This document shows positions 47,442 through 55,702 of a stretch of 64,000 nucleotides of DNA, piece after piece. The notes beneath the pieces were generated by a model. It made no database searches, was not told where the DNA came from, and saw nothing but the letters and a program-made list of their open reading frames with translations. A program made the translations under genes and the position numbers. Each line of letters starts with the position of its first letter. Position 1 is the stretch's first letter. The stretch is from Ruminococcus flavefaciens (GTDB taxonomy: Bacteria; Bacillota; Clostridia; Oscillospirales; Ruminococcaceae), in assembly GCA_023663905.1 (NCBI GenBank), contig JAMPGO010000001.1, positions 750,002-814,001 on the forward strand, written 5' to 3'.

Positions 47442-47618
47442 GCTGGTTTACAGCATATATCGTATTCTAAAGACAGCAGGCAAGGCTTATGCCGATAAGT
47501 CCCGCCGAGGAATTGCAAATGATGAATTTTTTTATCATATCCTTTTCTCGTATTGTCGATAAAAGGATTTTTTATTGCTCCCGAATACGATAACATTTTA
47601 TTCGGAGGTGAATACACA
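47442..47618 (+). promoter_or_regulatory. Ribosomal protein L10 leader
   Basis: The leader has the L10-binding signature: GACAGCAGG, then an AAGTCCCGCCGAGG strand (about 47472-47515), as in Firmicute L10 leaders. A terminator-like hairpin follows, ATCCTTTT (47538-47545) with AAAAGGAT (47560-47567) and a T-run. TCGTATT inside it can instead pair with AATACGA (about 47585-47591). CCGAATA and TATTCGG bracket the ribosome binding site. L10(L12) binding probably causes termination or blocks translation. Confidence 0.85.
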
Positions 47619-48134
47619 ATGCCAAGCAATGCAGTTCTCGAAGCTAAAAAAGCTAAGGTTGAACAGCTCACAGAACTCATCAAGAACTCCGTTTCAGGCG
47701 TTCTCGTTGATTACAAGGGCATCACTGTTGAGGAAGATACTAAGCTCCGTAAGGAACTCCGTGAAGCAGGCGTTAACTACTTCGTAGAAAAGAACACTAT
47801 GCTTCTCCGTGCTTTCAAAAACTGTGGTATTGAAGGATTTGAAGAGTCTCTCAACGGTACAACCGCTATCGCTCTCTCAAATGATGACCAGACTGCTCCT
47901 GCTCGTATTCTCGGCAAATTCGCTGAAAGTGCAGGCGAGGACAAGTTTAACCTCAAGGCAGGATACGTTGAAGGTGAAATCTACGACCAGGCAGGAGTTG
48001 TTGCTCTTTCCAAAGTTCCTTCAAAGGACGTTCTTCTTGCTCAGCTCGTTGGCTCTCTTCAGGGTCCGTTGCAGAAACTCGCAGCAGTTATCGACGCTGT
48101 TGCAGACAAGAAGTCAGAAGAAGAAGCTGCTTAA
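47619..48134 (+). CDS. rplJ: Ribosomal protein L10 (uL10)
   Basis: This 171-residue stalk-base protein has the family N-terminus (AKKAKVEQLTELIK), GVLVDYKGITVEE, and LREAGVNYFVEKNTMLLRAF. Its C-terminal helices bind L7/L12 dimers. GGAGGTG lies eight bases upstream of the ATG. It is regulated by the leader, and rplL follows after 81 bases. Confidence 0.97.
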   Translation: MPSNAVLEAKKAKVEQLTELIKNSVSGVLVDYKGITVEEDTKLRKELREAGVNYFVEKNTMLLRAFKNCGIEGFEESLNGTTAIALSNDDQTAPARILGKFAESAGEDKFNLKAGYVEGEIYDQAGVVALSKVPSKDVLLAQLVGSLQGPLQKLAAVIDAVADKKSEEEAA

Positions 48135-48215
48135 TTGCCGTTTCATTCATTGGACTTTTTTACAAAAGCCGTATATTTCGGCATAACTAAAATACTATAA
48201 AAGGAGATTATTATT

Positions 48216-48587
48216 ATGGCTTCAGAGAAAATTACAAATTTTGTTGAAGAAATCAAGACTCTTTCTGTTCTTGAACTTAAAGAACTCGTAGACGCTATCC
48301 AGGAGGAATTTGGTGTAACTGCAATGGTTGCTGCTGCTCCTGCTGCTGGTGGTGCTGATGCAGGTGCTGCTGCTAAGACAGAGTTCGACGTTGTTCTCAC
48401 ATCATTCGGCGACGCTAAGATGGCTGTTATCAAGTGCGCTAAGGAAGCTCTCGGTCTCGGCCTTAAGGAAGCTAAGGAAGTTGTTGAGTCAGCTCCTAAG
48501 GCTATCAAGGAAGGCGTTTCAGAGGCAGAGGCTAACGAGCTTAAGGAAAAGTTCGAGGCAGCTGGCGCTACAATCGAAATCAAGTAA
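48216..48587 (+). CDS. rplL: Ribosomal protein L7/L12 (bL12)
   Basis: This 123-residue protein has an N-terminal dimerisation helix pair, an Ala/Gly hinge ([15 protein letters not shown], about residues 38-52) and the C-terminal factor-binding domain with KIAVIK-type [18 protein letters not shown] and EAGATIEIK-type ending. It recruits translation GTPases to the ribosome. AAAGGAG precedes it. Unlike in most bacteria, rpoB does not follow; a terminator ends the unit. Confidence 0.98.
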   Translation: MASEKITNFVEEIKTLSVLELKELVDAIQEEFGVTAMVAAAPAAGGADAGAAAKTEFDVVLTSFGDAKMAVIKCAKEALGLGLKEAKEVVESAPKAIKEGVSEAEANELKEKFEAAGATIEIK

Positions 48588-48607
48588 TTTATTACTTACA
48601 AACACAG

Positions 48608-48637
48608 GACTGCGCCTTTGGGTGCAGTCTTTTTTTA
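48608..48637 (+). terminator. Terminator after rplL
   Basis: GACTGC pairs with GCAGTC across GCCTTTGGGT, followed by seven T. Confidence 0.88.
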
Positions 48638-48756
48638 TCTTCGGGTTTAACGTTAATCGATAAATTATTATCGTTTATTCTGCATAATAAATTCACGGAA
48701 GAGTGCCTGTTTATTATGAAAACGTATAAAATTTATCGAAAAACATTAAAAACATA

Positions 48757-48785
48757 TTGACAAACGCAAAATTGTGTGTTATTAT
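48757..48785 (+). promoter_or_regulatory. Promoter of the DUF2975-XRE pair
   Basis: TTGACA (48757-48762), 17 bases, TATTAT (48780-48785). Confidence 0.7.
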
Positions 48786-48845
48786 ATAATCACAGCAAGG
48801 GCATTAGCCCGAAAATAACAAACAGATTACTCGGAGGTAATTACT

Positions 48846-49517
48846 ATGAAAAACGCAAACGTAAGAAAAATCAACACTCTCGGCAAGGTCAGCAGAATCC
48901 TTCTTATCATTATCAGAGTTTTATGTATTCTCGGCATTGTAGGCTGTCTTCTCGTATCGGTCGCATTTCTTGCCATTCCGAAAACGGACGTTATAACGGC
49001 TGACGGTACTGTTTCGGCGCAGATAGTTGTTGACGGCGAGCAGATTCCTTCAATTTTCAGCGACGATATACTCGACCTTGAGGAGAACGATATTGACTTT
49101 GATTTTGCAGGTACAGGTATTAAGTGGCTCGTGGAGAAGAATAAGGTCGGCAACGATATGGTTTACGATATTAACGGCACTTTTGACGTTGACAAGAGCA
49201 ATGCAATCATATTCGGTGTTGCAGGTGCTACGGGAATCGGTGCGGTTATGTGTGCTTTAGTGCTTATCGCAGTAATATTCGGCGGAAAATTCGCAAAGGC
49301 TCTTGAAGTCTGCAACTCACCTTTTGAGGCTGACGTACTCACAGCTATGAAGAAATTCGCATTCTCACTTATCCCGATTGGTGTATTTGAAATCCTTGTG
49401 AACGGCAATGAAATCGTATCTCTCACAACCGCATTTATCGTAATCGTTGTTATAATGTTCGCATTTATCTTCAAGTACGGCGCAGAGCTTCAGAAAGAAT
49501 CCGATGAAACAGTATGA
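48846..49517 (+). CDS. DUF2975-like membrane protein
   Basis: The 223-residue protein has four hydrophobic segments (about 18-43, 118-145, 165-180 and 190-210) with a large extracytoplasmic loop after the first, as in DUF2975 proteins. Its function is unknown. It is followed after 11 bases by a small XRE-type regulator, the usual partner of DUF2975, so the pair probably acts together. Confidence 0.72.
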   Translation: MKNANVRKINTLGKVSRILLIIIRVLCILGIVGCLLVSVAFLAIPKTDVITADGTVSAQIVVDGEQIPSIFSDDILDLEENDIDFDFAGTGIKWLVEKNKVGNDMVYDINGTFDVDKSNAIIFGVAGATGIGAVMCALVLIAVIFGGKFAKALEVCNSPFEADVLTAMKKFAFSLIPIGVFEILVNGNEIVSLTTAFIVIVVIMFAFIFKYGAELQKESDETV

Positions 49518-49528
49518 GGTGATGAAAA

Positions 49529-49738
49529 ATGGCGATAATTTTACGACTTGACAGGGTTATGGCTGACAGGAAGATGAGCCTTAACGAACTCAGCGAACGT
49601 GTCGGCATCAGCAATGTCAACCTCTCCAAGCTCAAAACAGGCAAAGTCAGTGCGATAAGATTCTCAACGCTCAATGCGATATGCTCCGCCCTTGACTGTC
49701 AGCCCGGCGACATTCTGGAATTTACTCCCGATAAATAA
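49529..49738 (+). CDS. Small XRE/Cro-type regulator (YozG-like)
   Basis: The 69-residue protein is a single helix-turn-helix domain: MSLNELSERVGISNVNLSKLKTGK is cited in parts as LNELSERVG and NLSKLKTGK, followed by RFSTLNAICSALDCQPGDILE. It matches the HTH_26 type paired with DUF2975 proteins. GAGGTG precedes the ATG. It likely regulates its own operon. Confidence 0.88.
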   Translation: MAIILRLDRVMADRKMSLNELSERVGISNVNLSKLKTGKVSAIRFSTLNAICSALDCQPGDILEFTPDK

Positions 49739-49741
49739 TAT

Positions 49742-49771
49742 AAAAAGACTGCTGAAAATGCAGTCTTTTTT
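49742..49771 (+). terminator. Terminator after the XRE gene
   Basis: AAAAAGACTGC pairs with GCAGTCTTTTT across TGAAAAT. Confidence 0.9.
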
Positions 49772-49772
49772 G

Positions 49773-49801
49773 TTGACTTTTTGCTGATTAAGTGATATAA
49801 T
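49773..49801 (+). promoter_or_regulatory. Promoter of the Doc-Coh-Doc esterase
   Basis: TTGACT (49773-49778), 17 bases, TATAAT (49796-49801). Confidence 0.75.
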
Positions 49802-49836
49802 ATTTTTATAATAATTTAATAAAAAGGAGATTGGCT

Positions 49837-51999
49837 ATGAGAAAATTTTTCAGAAGAATCATTTCAGCCGTAACCGCAGTTATGGCTGTAGCTTCATCGC
49901 TCTGCATAAGCCCTGCATTTGCGGAAATAACGCCTAATCCCGTGATAAGCAGAAACTGTCCTGCGTATTCAGGCACAGGCGATGCGAAATCGGCAAACGA
50001 TGAGCATTATTTCTCTTTCTGTTTCGTGAATGCGCCCGACTATCTCGCCTACGACCTCTCCGCTGTTCCCGACGAGCAGAAGAAGCAGGTTATTGCCGTG
50101 TGGTACAACACAAGCGCATTCGATAACATCGGTATGTACGCAAACAGCAATATGCTTCCCTCTGATTACACAATCGAGGTTAACTATGCTGAAGGCGGAG
50201 AATATCCCGAAGACGGCTGGGAAATCGTCGAGACTGTTGAGGGCAACACGCTCGCTTCACGTCAGCACCTCGTGAATATGGAGGGCTATAACTGGATTCG
50301 CCTTAATATTTCAAAGGCTGACGGACAGGAGGGTAAGAATGCCTCTGTCAACTTTGATATTCACAGCGTAAGCGACGGAATTTCCGACAGCTGGCTGTTT
50401 TTGGGCGATTCAATTACCGCAGGCGGAATGAATAACTGTTACGGCATAGGCTTTGCAACTCACATCAATCAGATTGACGACAAGTATTTTCCGATTCAGG
50501 AAAACGGCGGTATCGGAGGAATAAAGAGCAGTGACGGCAGGGAAAATATTGACCGCTGGCTTGCCGTATCTCAGGCGAAGTATGTAAGTATCGCATACGG
50601 CACAAACGACTGCTGGGGAAATCCCAATGCCACGCAGGAATATTACGAGAACACGAAGTATATGATTGACGCAATTATCAGTGCGGGCAAAATCCCTGTG
50701 CTTCCGAAGATTCCCGCTTCAACGAACGACGACGTAAAAGACAACGTACCGCTTTACAATCAGATGATTGACAAGCTCTATAACGAGTACGGAAGCAAGA
50801 TTGTACAAGGTCCTGATTTTGAGGAGTTCTTTACAGAAAATCCCGATTTACTCAGCGGAGACGGTGTTCACCCTGCCGATACGGGCTATGCCGAAATGCG
50901 CAGGTTATGGGCTGAAACGATGTACGAGAGGGTTTATTCCGTTGTGAATGAGACTCCTGTTACAGCAGATTCATTAGGCGATGTGAACGAGGACGGCGTT
51001 GTTGATATAAAAGACTCTTCAATTATTGCAAGAGAATATGCAATAATTTCAACAGGCGAAAATTTCACTTTAACAGAAGCACAGCTCATTAATGCCGATA
51101 TTAATAAAGACAATCATGTTGATGCAATTGATGCTTCAATAATTCAGTCATATTATATCGCAAGACTTAATGGTGAAACCTGCTCGTTTAGTTCATATAT
51201 CAGCGAAAATTACAGCGCTCTTGGAATAACAGGAGACGGTTTGAACGGTGCGCCGTACAGCAACGACCCGACAGGCGGATTTTCCGAAGATGAAATTGCA
51301 AGCTCAGAATATAAGCCAGAGTTTGTGCTTTCCGCTGAACCGACTGACGACGGAATTATAAATCTTTCAGTTGATATTTCAGGCACATCGAAAAATTGGT
51401 CAATGCTGGGCTTTACTGTTGATTTCGACGAAAAACTTGAGCCTGTATCCACAAATTATGGTGGTTTAAATGTAAATATTGGTTCGGCAATCAAATTTTG
51501 TTCTGTCAATTACGATTGCAACAAGGAAAAAAATCAGATTGCTGTTTCTGCTATGAGTAATGGTAATCTTGGAAAATCAGGTAATATTATTACCATTCCG
51601 TTCAGGATTGCAGAACAGGCAGACGGCGAGAATGAGTATAAATTCAGCATAAACTATAAAGGCGGAGAGATTTTCACTGATGTTGACGAATCAGAGAGCG
51701 CAAGACTTATGCAGGCATATTTATTCACAAAAGGACTTGCAAGCACTTCGGTAACTGTTAAGACTGAATCCGCTGTATCGGGAATAACAGGCGACGCTAA
51801 CGAGGACGGTGTTGTTGATATTGCCGACGCAGCCGCAATTATTCAGTCGCTCGGCAACAGGGACAAGTACGCTCTTTCGGAGCAGGGCGCAAAGAATGCG
51901 GATGTTTATAATCCCGGCGACGGAATCACAGGTATGGACGCACTTGCAATCCAGAAGCTCAAGGCAGGGCTTATTGATTCGCTTCCTGTCAATGAATAA
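49837..51999 (+). CDS. Secreted SGNH esterase with dockerin, cohesin-like domain and second dockerin
   Basis: The order in this 720-residue protein is: signal peptide (1-28); a jelly-roll-like N-terminal module (about 30-180); an SGNH catalytic domain (185-370) with FLGDSITAGG (Ser192), YGTNDCWG and GDGVHPAD (Asp342, His345), a CE2-like arrangement; dockerin 1 (about 381-448) with loops DVNEDGVVD and DINKDNHVD; a cohesin-like domain (about 494-645) with LSVDISG, MLGFTVDFD and IITIPFRI; dockerin 2 (about 649-718) with DANEDGVVD. It probably deacetylates hemicellulose while both docking to and holding other components. ATG at 49837 is seven bases from AGGAG. DNA for dockerin 1 and the cohesin is much AT-richer than the rest. 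Confidence 0.85.
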   Translation: MRKFFRRIISAVTAVMAVASSLCISPAFAEITPNPVISRNCPAYSGTGDAKSANDEHYFSFCFVNAPDYLAYDLSAVPDEQKKQVIAVWYNTSAFDNIGMYANSNMLPSDYTIEVNYAEGGEYPEDGWEIVETVEGNTLASRQHLVNMEGYNWIRLNISKADGQEGKNASVNFDIHSVSDGISDSWLFLGDSITAGGMNNCYGIGFATHINQIDDKYFPIQENGGIGGIKSSDGRENIDRWLAVSQAKYVSIAYGTNDCWGNPNATQEYYENTKYMIDAIISAGKIPVLPKIPASTNDDVKDNVPLYNQMIDKLYNEYGSKIVQGPDFEEFFTENPDLLSGDGVHPADTGYAEMRRLWAETMYERVYSVVNETPVTADSLGDVNEDGVVDIKDSSIIAREYAIISTGENFTLTEAQLINADINKDNHVDAIDASIIQSYYIARLNGETCSFSSYISENYSALGITGDGLNGAPYSNDPTGGFSEDEIASSEYKPEFVLSAEPTDDGIINLSVDISGTSKNWSMLGFTVDFDEKLEPVSTNYGGLNVNIGSAIKFCSVNYDCNKEKNQIAVSAMSNGNLGKSGNIITIPFRIAEQADGENEYKFSINYKGGEIFTDVDESESARLMQAYLFTKGLASTSVTVKTESAVSGITGDANEDGVVDIADAAAIIQSLGNRDKYALSEQGAKNADVYNPGDGITGMDALAIQKLKAGLIDSLPVNE

Positions 52000-52000
52000 G

Positions 52001-52037
52001 AAAAAAACGGAGACTTTTGTCTCCGTTTTATTTTACT
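52001..52037. terminator. Bidirectional terminator after the Doc-Coh-Doc esterase
   Basis: AAAACGGAGAC (52004-52014) pairs with GTCTCCGTTTT (52019-52029) across TTTT; it also ends the convergent lipoprotein gene, whose stop lies in it. Confidence 0.85.
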
Positions 52038-52666
52038 TTTGCGAACACAAGAGTATTACTCGTCCCGACAAGCGTGAGTACATCGCTCTGCACGGCGAAG
52101 TTGAATATACTTGCCGTTCCCTCGTCTGCACCGAAAAATGACAGGTCGTTGCCCGAAAAAGTAATTATATTATTTTTAACGCTGAACTCGCACATACGAA
52201 TCTGCGCATTGAGCGTATCTTTATCGGCGATGATACTGTATCTGTCGTTTAAGTCGCCGTAGACGGACGAAAGCTCGTCGTAAAGAATACCGCTCTGTAG
52301 AGTGTATTCGCCGAAAGCCGATTCAGATGATTCCTCACGGCTCATAGTCAGCATATCAACACCGTTGACTTCAAAGCTGTACGTTCTGCCGTCAAAATCA
52401 CAGCTGTCTGAAAAATCCTCGTCCGAACCTGCGATATGTGCTATGTTATTTTCGTCGATGTACATCATATCCGTAACATCAACACGGAGACTTAAATTAT
52501 TATCCTCGCCGAAGTAAAAGCTTCCGCCTATTTCACCGCTGTACCATTCGCCGAGAATATCGTCCCTGCTGTATTTCGGCGATGATTCAGACTGCGAATC
52601 ACCGCAGGCGGACAGGGATGATATTACAGCGGAGCAGATTAATACAGCTGTTAATTTTTTTACCAT
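52028..52666 (-). CDS. Lipoprotein of unknown function, paralogue of its neighbour
   Basis: The 212-residue product has a lipoprotein signal (VISSLSACGD, Cys21). The mature part contains ILGEWYSGEIGG and alternating short beta-strands, the look of a small lipocalin-like or beta-barrel sensor domain, but no family is recognised. The start at 52666 follows GAGGGTGG. It lies one base after the stop of the next lipoprotein gene and shares its general plan (IIGSW/ILGEW, SMTR/TMSR motifs), so the pair probably arose by an old duplication. Confidence 0.7.
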   Translation of the reverse strand: MVKKLTAVLICSAVISSLSACGDSQSESSPKYSRDDILGEWYSGEIGGSFYFGEDNNLSLRVDVTDMMYIDENNIAHIAGSDEDFSDSCDFDGRTYSFEVNGVDMLTMSREESSESAFGEYTLQSGILYDELSSVYGDLNDRYSIIADKDTLNAQIRMCEFSVKNNIITFSGNDLSFFGADEGTASIFNFAVQSDVLTLVGTSNTLVFAKVK

Positions 52667-52667
52667 A

Positions 52668-53402
52668 TTATTCCACCCTCTGATATACTTCGGAAAGAAC
52701 CTCGTCCTCAGCGGTAAAATCAAGCGTAAGCGTATCGCCTTCAATTTTGTATGAATACGGGACTGACGTTGCGCTTTCGTCATTGTAGTTCATATACTGG
52801 CTGAAAAGCTCAAGAGTACCGCTGTTTGTTTCGTAGTCGCAGTAGTCCTTGACGGTAATAATAAAACTGTCGCCCTTTACTTCCGCTTCAATAGTGAAAT
52901 TGTCCATTTCCTCAAATGTCATACCGACCATATTGGCAATTGTAATAATGCACGCACCTGTTGAAATTACATAAGTGCCGTCGTAGCTGTCGGGATTGGC
53001 TTCGTCCGTCCTTGTCATACTCAGAAGAATCTGGTAATACGGCAGGTTATCATCTTCGTCAATATATTCACGGTCTATAATAAGATTTGTGCCGTCGTAG
53101 GTGATATTCTCGTCCTTTGTCATAATTCCGCCTGCCATCTGAAAATCGCCGTCGGAAGTAAAATAATTTCCCATAGCGGAGAAGTCCATAATCAGCGAAA
53201 CTTTGTGGTCAGCGTCAAAAATATAGCCGTTGTAATCGTTTTTCCAACTGCCTATTATCTCGGGGTCAATTTCAGTGGAGCTTACACGAATCTGTCTTGA
53301 TACTTCCTCCGAGCTTTCAGGTGCGGATTCGCCCGAACAGCCTGTTAATAACGACATTGACAGTCCCGAAAAAACAAGCATAAGTGAAATAAGCTTTTTC
53401 AT
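52668..53402 (-). CDS. Lipoprotein of unknown function
   Basis: The 244-residue product has the lipobox LLTGCSG (Cys22) and a mature domain with EIIGSWKNDYNGY and LSMTRTDE, matching the layout of the following gene. The start at 53402 has GGAGGAT upstream. It is 19 bases downstream of tsaD, so it probably belongs to the polA-tsaD operon, though its function need not be linked. Confidence 0.7.
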   Translation of the reverse strand: MKKLISLMLVFSGLSMSLLTGCSGESAPESSEEVSRQIRVSSTEIDPEIIGSWKNDYNGYIFDADHKVSLIMDFSAMGNYFTSDGDFQMAGGIMTKDENITYDGTNLIIDREYIDEDDNLPYYQILLSMTRTDEANPDSYDGTYVISTGACIITIANMVGMTFEEMDNFTIEAEVKGDSFIITVKDYCDYETNSGTLELFSQYMNYNDESATSVPYSYKIEGDTLTLDFTAEDEVLSEVYQRVE

Positions 53403-53421
53403 AATTATATCCTCCAGAAGT

Positions 53422-54432
53422 TTATATTTCATCCATTGAGAGCGTAGCCCTTGCGTTAAGACTTTCGTCCGCTGTAATTCCTGCGAGGAAGTTATAGCTT
53501 CCCTGACAGGCAATCATTGCGCCGTTATCTCCGCAGAGACTGATTTCGGGCATATAGAAATCATAGCCACGTTCAGCACAGGCTTCCGAGAGCGCCGAGC
53601 GTACACCCGTATTAGCCGAAACACCTCCTGCGAGGGCGATTTTCTTATAGCCGAGCGATTCAGCCGAGCGCATAGTCTTATCCGTGATGATTTCCGAAAT
53701 AGCGGACTGAATACTTGCCGAGAGGTCGTTTTTGTTGATAGTCTCGCCCTTCTGTTCAGCGTGGTGGAGCATATTTATCACAGAGGTTTTGAGTCCCGAG
53801 AAGCTGAAATCAAACTCGCTTCCTGCAACAACAGGGTGCGGAAGCTTAAACGCTTTCGGGTCGCCCGACTGTGAAGCCCTGTCGATATGAACACCGCCGG
53901 GATATGGGAATCCCATAGCCCTTGCGCATTTGTCAAAGCATTCGCCAGCGGCGTCGTCACGTGTTCTGCCGACTACACGGAATTTCGTATAGCTTAGTAC
54001 CTCGATGATATGGCTGTGACCGCCGCTTGCAACTATGCAGAGATAGGGCGGTTCAAGTTCCTTGTGGCAGATGTAATTTGTGGCGATATGTCCTGCAATG
54101 TGATGTACGGGTATCAGCGGTTTGTTTGCCGAAAAAGCAAGAGCTTTAGCGAAATTCACTCCGACGAGAAGTGCGCCGATAAGTCCCGGAGCGAATGTCA
54201 CGGCGATACCGTCAAGGTCGGCAAGCGTTGCACCTGCATCGTCAAGAGCCTTGCGGACTACACCGAGAATATTCTCGCAGTGACGGCGTGAAGCTATTTC
54301 GGGTACAACTCCGCCGTACTTCCTGTGTTCCTCAATCTGTGTGGAAATCACCGACGACTTTATGTTTCGGCAGTCCTCGCACACGCTCGCTGCCGTTTCG
54401 TCGCAGGAGCTTTCTATTCCAAGTATTAACAT
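53422..54432 (-). CDS. tsaD: tRNA threonylcarbamoyladenosine transferase TsaD
   Basis: This 336-residue ASKHA-fold protein transfers threonylcarbamoyl to A37 of ANN-reading tRNAs with TsaB and TsaE, neither of which is in the window. It has LGIESSCDETA, the metal-binding HHIAGH, ASGGHSH, RDDAAGECFDK and GGVSANTGVR. ATG at 54432 was chosen, with AAAGGTG upstream; a GTG lies three codons earlier. rimI, its frequent neighbour, is upstream in the same operon. Confidence 0.96.
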   Translation of the reverse strand: MLILGIESSCDETAASVCEDCRNIKSSVISTQIEEHRKYGGVVPEIASRRHCENILGVVRKALDDAGATLADLDGIAVTFAPGLIGALLVGVNFAKALAFSANKPLIPVHHIAGHIATNYICHKELEPPYLCIVASGGHSHIIEVLSYTKFRVVGRTRDDAAGECFDKCARAMGFPYPGGVHIDRASQSGDPKAFKLPHPVVAGSEFDFSFSGLKTSVINMLHHAEQKGETINKNDLSASIQSAISEIITDKTMRSAESLGYKKIALAGGVSANTGVRSALSEACAERGYDFYMPEISLCGDNGAMIACQGSYNFLAGITADESLNARATLSMDEI

Positions 54433-54449
54433 ATTTATCACCTTTCTTT

Positions 54450-54869
54450 TTAATTATATTGTCCTGTTATTTCAATGACATTACCGTCAGGGTCTGTTAT
54501 GTTAAAATACCAGTATGGCATATGAACGTTTACATACATTAAATCAGAAACTTCCCCGATATTAAGATTTTTCAGTCGCTGATACTCTTTTTTCAAATCC
54601 TCAGTCTCAAAATTAAAGACAACGATGTCATTTTTAGGATTTTCTTTGCTTTTATTGAAATCCTCAATATACGTCTGACTGAAATTACCCGAAGAATCGC
54701 CTTCCATAATTTTTTTATCATAGCGGTAATTATACAGTGCAATATGATTGCTGAACTGCACCCACCTGTCATCATTGCTGTATAACGGTTCTTCCTGTAA
54801 TAACTGCCTGTAAAAATCAACAGATTTTTCTATGTCATTTACCATTATATATACTGTACAAAGTTTCAT
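54450..54869 (-). CDS. VOC-family (glyoxalase-like) protein
   Basis: The 139-residue protein has a typical vicinal-oxygen-chelate pattern: VYIMVNDIEKSVDFYRQLL at the N-terminus (cited as MVNDIEKSVDFY) and the closing ITDPDGNVIEI. The substrate cannot be told; such small proteins include lyases and antibiotic-binding proteins. The gene is AT-richer than polA and tsaD around it, so it may be a late insertion into the operon. GGAGGAAATTG precedes the ATG. Confidence 0.82.
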   Translation of the reverse strand: MKLCTVYIMVNDIEKSVDFYRQLLQEEPLYSNDDRWVQFSNHIALYNYRYDKKIMEGDSSGNFSQTYIEDFNKSKENPKNDIVVFNFETEDLKKEYQRLKNLNIGEVSDLMYVNVHMPYWYFNITDPDGNVIEITGQYN

Positions 54870-54893
54870 TCAATTTCCTCCATAAACTTCAAT

Positions 54894-55238
54894 TTACTCA
54901 TCATCACCAACAAAAATCCCGACAAGAGGATTTACTATATGCGGAAAAATTCTCTCGGCAGTCCACATTGCAACGTACCACGCAGGGAAATGCAGAATAA
55001 TATTGAATACTGCTGACCCTGTAAACACAGCTATTGTCAGGGAGAACAGTTCAAACAGAAGAAATCCGCCGAGTAAGTTAAATATGAAACATAATGTTCC
55101 GTGCAGGTCGCTTTTCTCATAGCTGTCCTGCCGTGTGTCCCGTTTTTTAATGATATATCCGCAGATAAGGGCGGTAAGGATTATTCCCCAGAAAACAGCC
55201 GTGCTTATAATCATTGTTGCGATAATATAATGCTTCAT
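54894..55238 (-). CDS. Small membrane protein of unknown function
   Basis: The 114-residue product has three hydrophobic segments (about residues 7-29, 50-72 and 76-95) joined by a charged loop KKRDTRQDSYEKSD. No family is recognised. Its ATG overlaps the rimI stop by four bases, which implies translational coupling. Confidence 0.6.
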   Translation of the reverse strand: MKHYIIATMIISTAVFWGIILTALICGYIIKKRDTRQDSYEKSDLHGTLCFIFNLLGGFLLFELFSLTIAVFTGSAVFNIILHFPAWYVAMWTAERIFPHIVNPLVGIFVGDDE

Positions 55239-55702
55239 TTCAGTTTTCTTACCATAACAACAGCGTTTTCGGGCGGATTATCGTAAAAGTTTTTTCTTAC
55301 GGACAGCTTTTCAAATCCGCATTTTTCATAGAGCGAGATTGCAGGGGTATTTGATTCCCTTACTTCGAGAAAAATCTCGCTGATACAGTCGGGCAGATGT
55401 TTATGAAATTCCTCCATAAGAAGCAGGGCGATACCCTGACGGCGGTAATTTTCGTCAACCGCAACGCTTGTTATATCAGCCTCGTCGCCTGCAAAATAGC
55501 CCGAAATCAGCCCGACAACGCACATATCCGCATAGCAGGCAATCACGATACCATTATCTTTCTGTACTTCCGAAACAAATGCTTCCGCCGACCAGCCGTC
55601 CGCACCCACACAAGCCTTGTCAAGTACGGAGAGGGCAGGGAATACGGCAGGATTAGTATCTGGCGAGACTTTGTGGAGTGCGAAATCAGCCTTTTGCGTC
55701 AT
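55235..55702 (-). CDS. rimI: Ribosomal protein S18 alanine N-acetyltransferase
   Basis: The 155-residue GNAT enzyme has the acetyl-CoA loop RRQGIALLL (motif A), ITSVAVDENY before it, and LEVRESNTPAISLYEKCGF, the RimI signature. It overlaps the polA stop by 17 bases and precedes tsaD in the operon, the context usual for rimI. Confidence 0.88.
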   Translation of the reverse strand: MTQKADFALHKVSPDTNPAVFPALSVLDKACVGADGWSAEAFVSEVQKDNGIVIACYADMCVVGLISGYFAGDEADITSVAVDENYRRQGIALLLMEEFHKHLPDCISEIFLEVRESNTPAISLYEKCGFEKLSVRKNFYDNPPENAVVMVRKLK

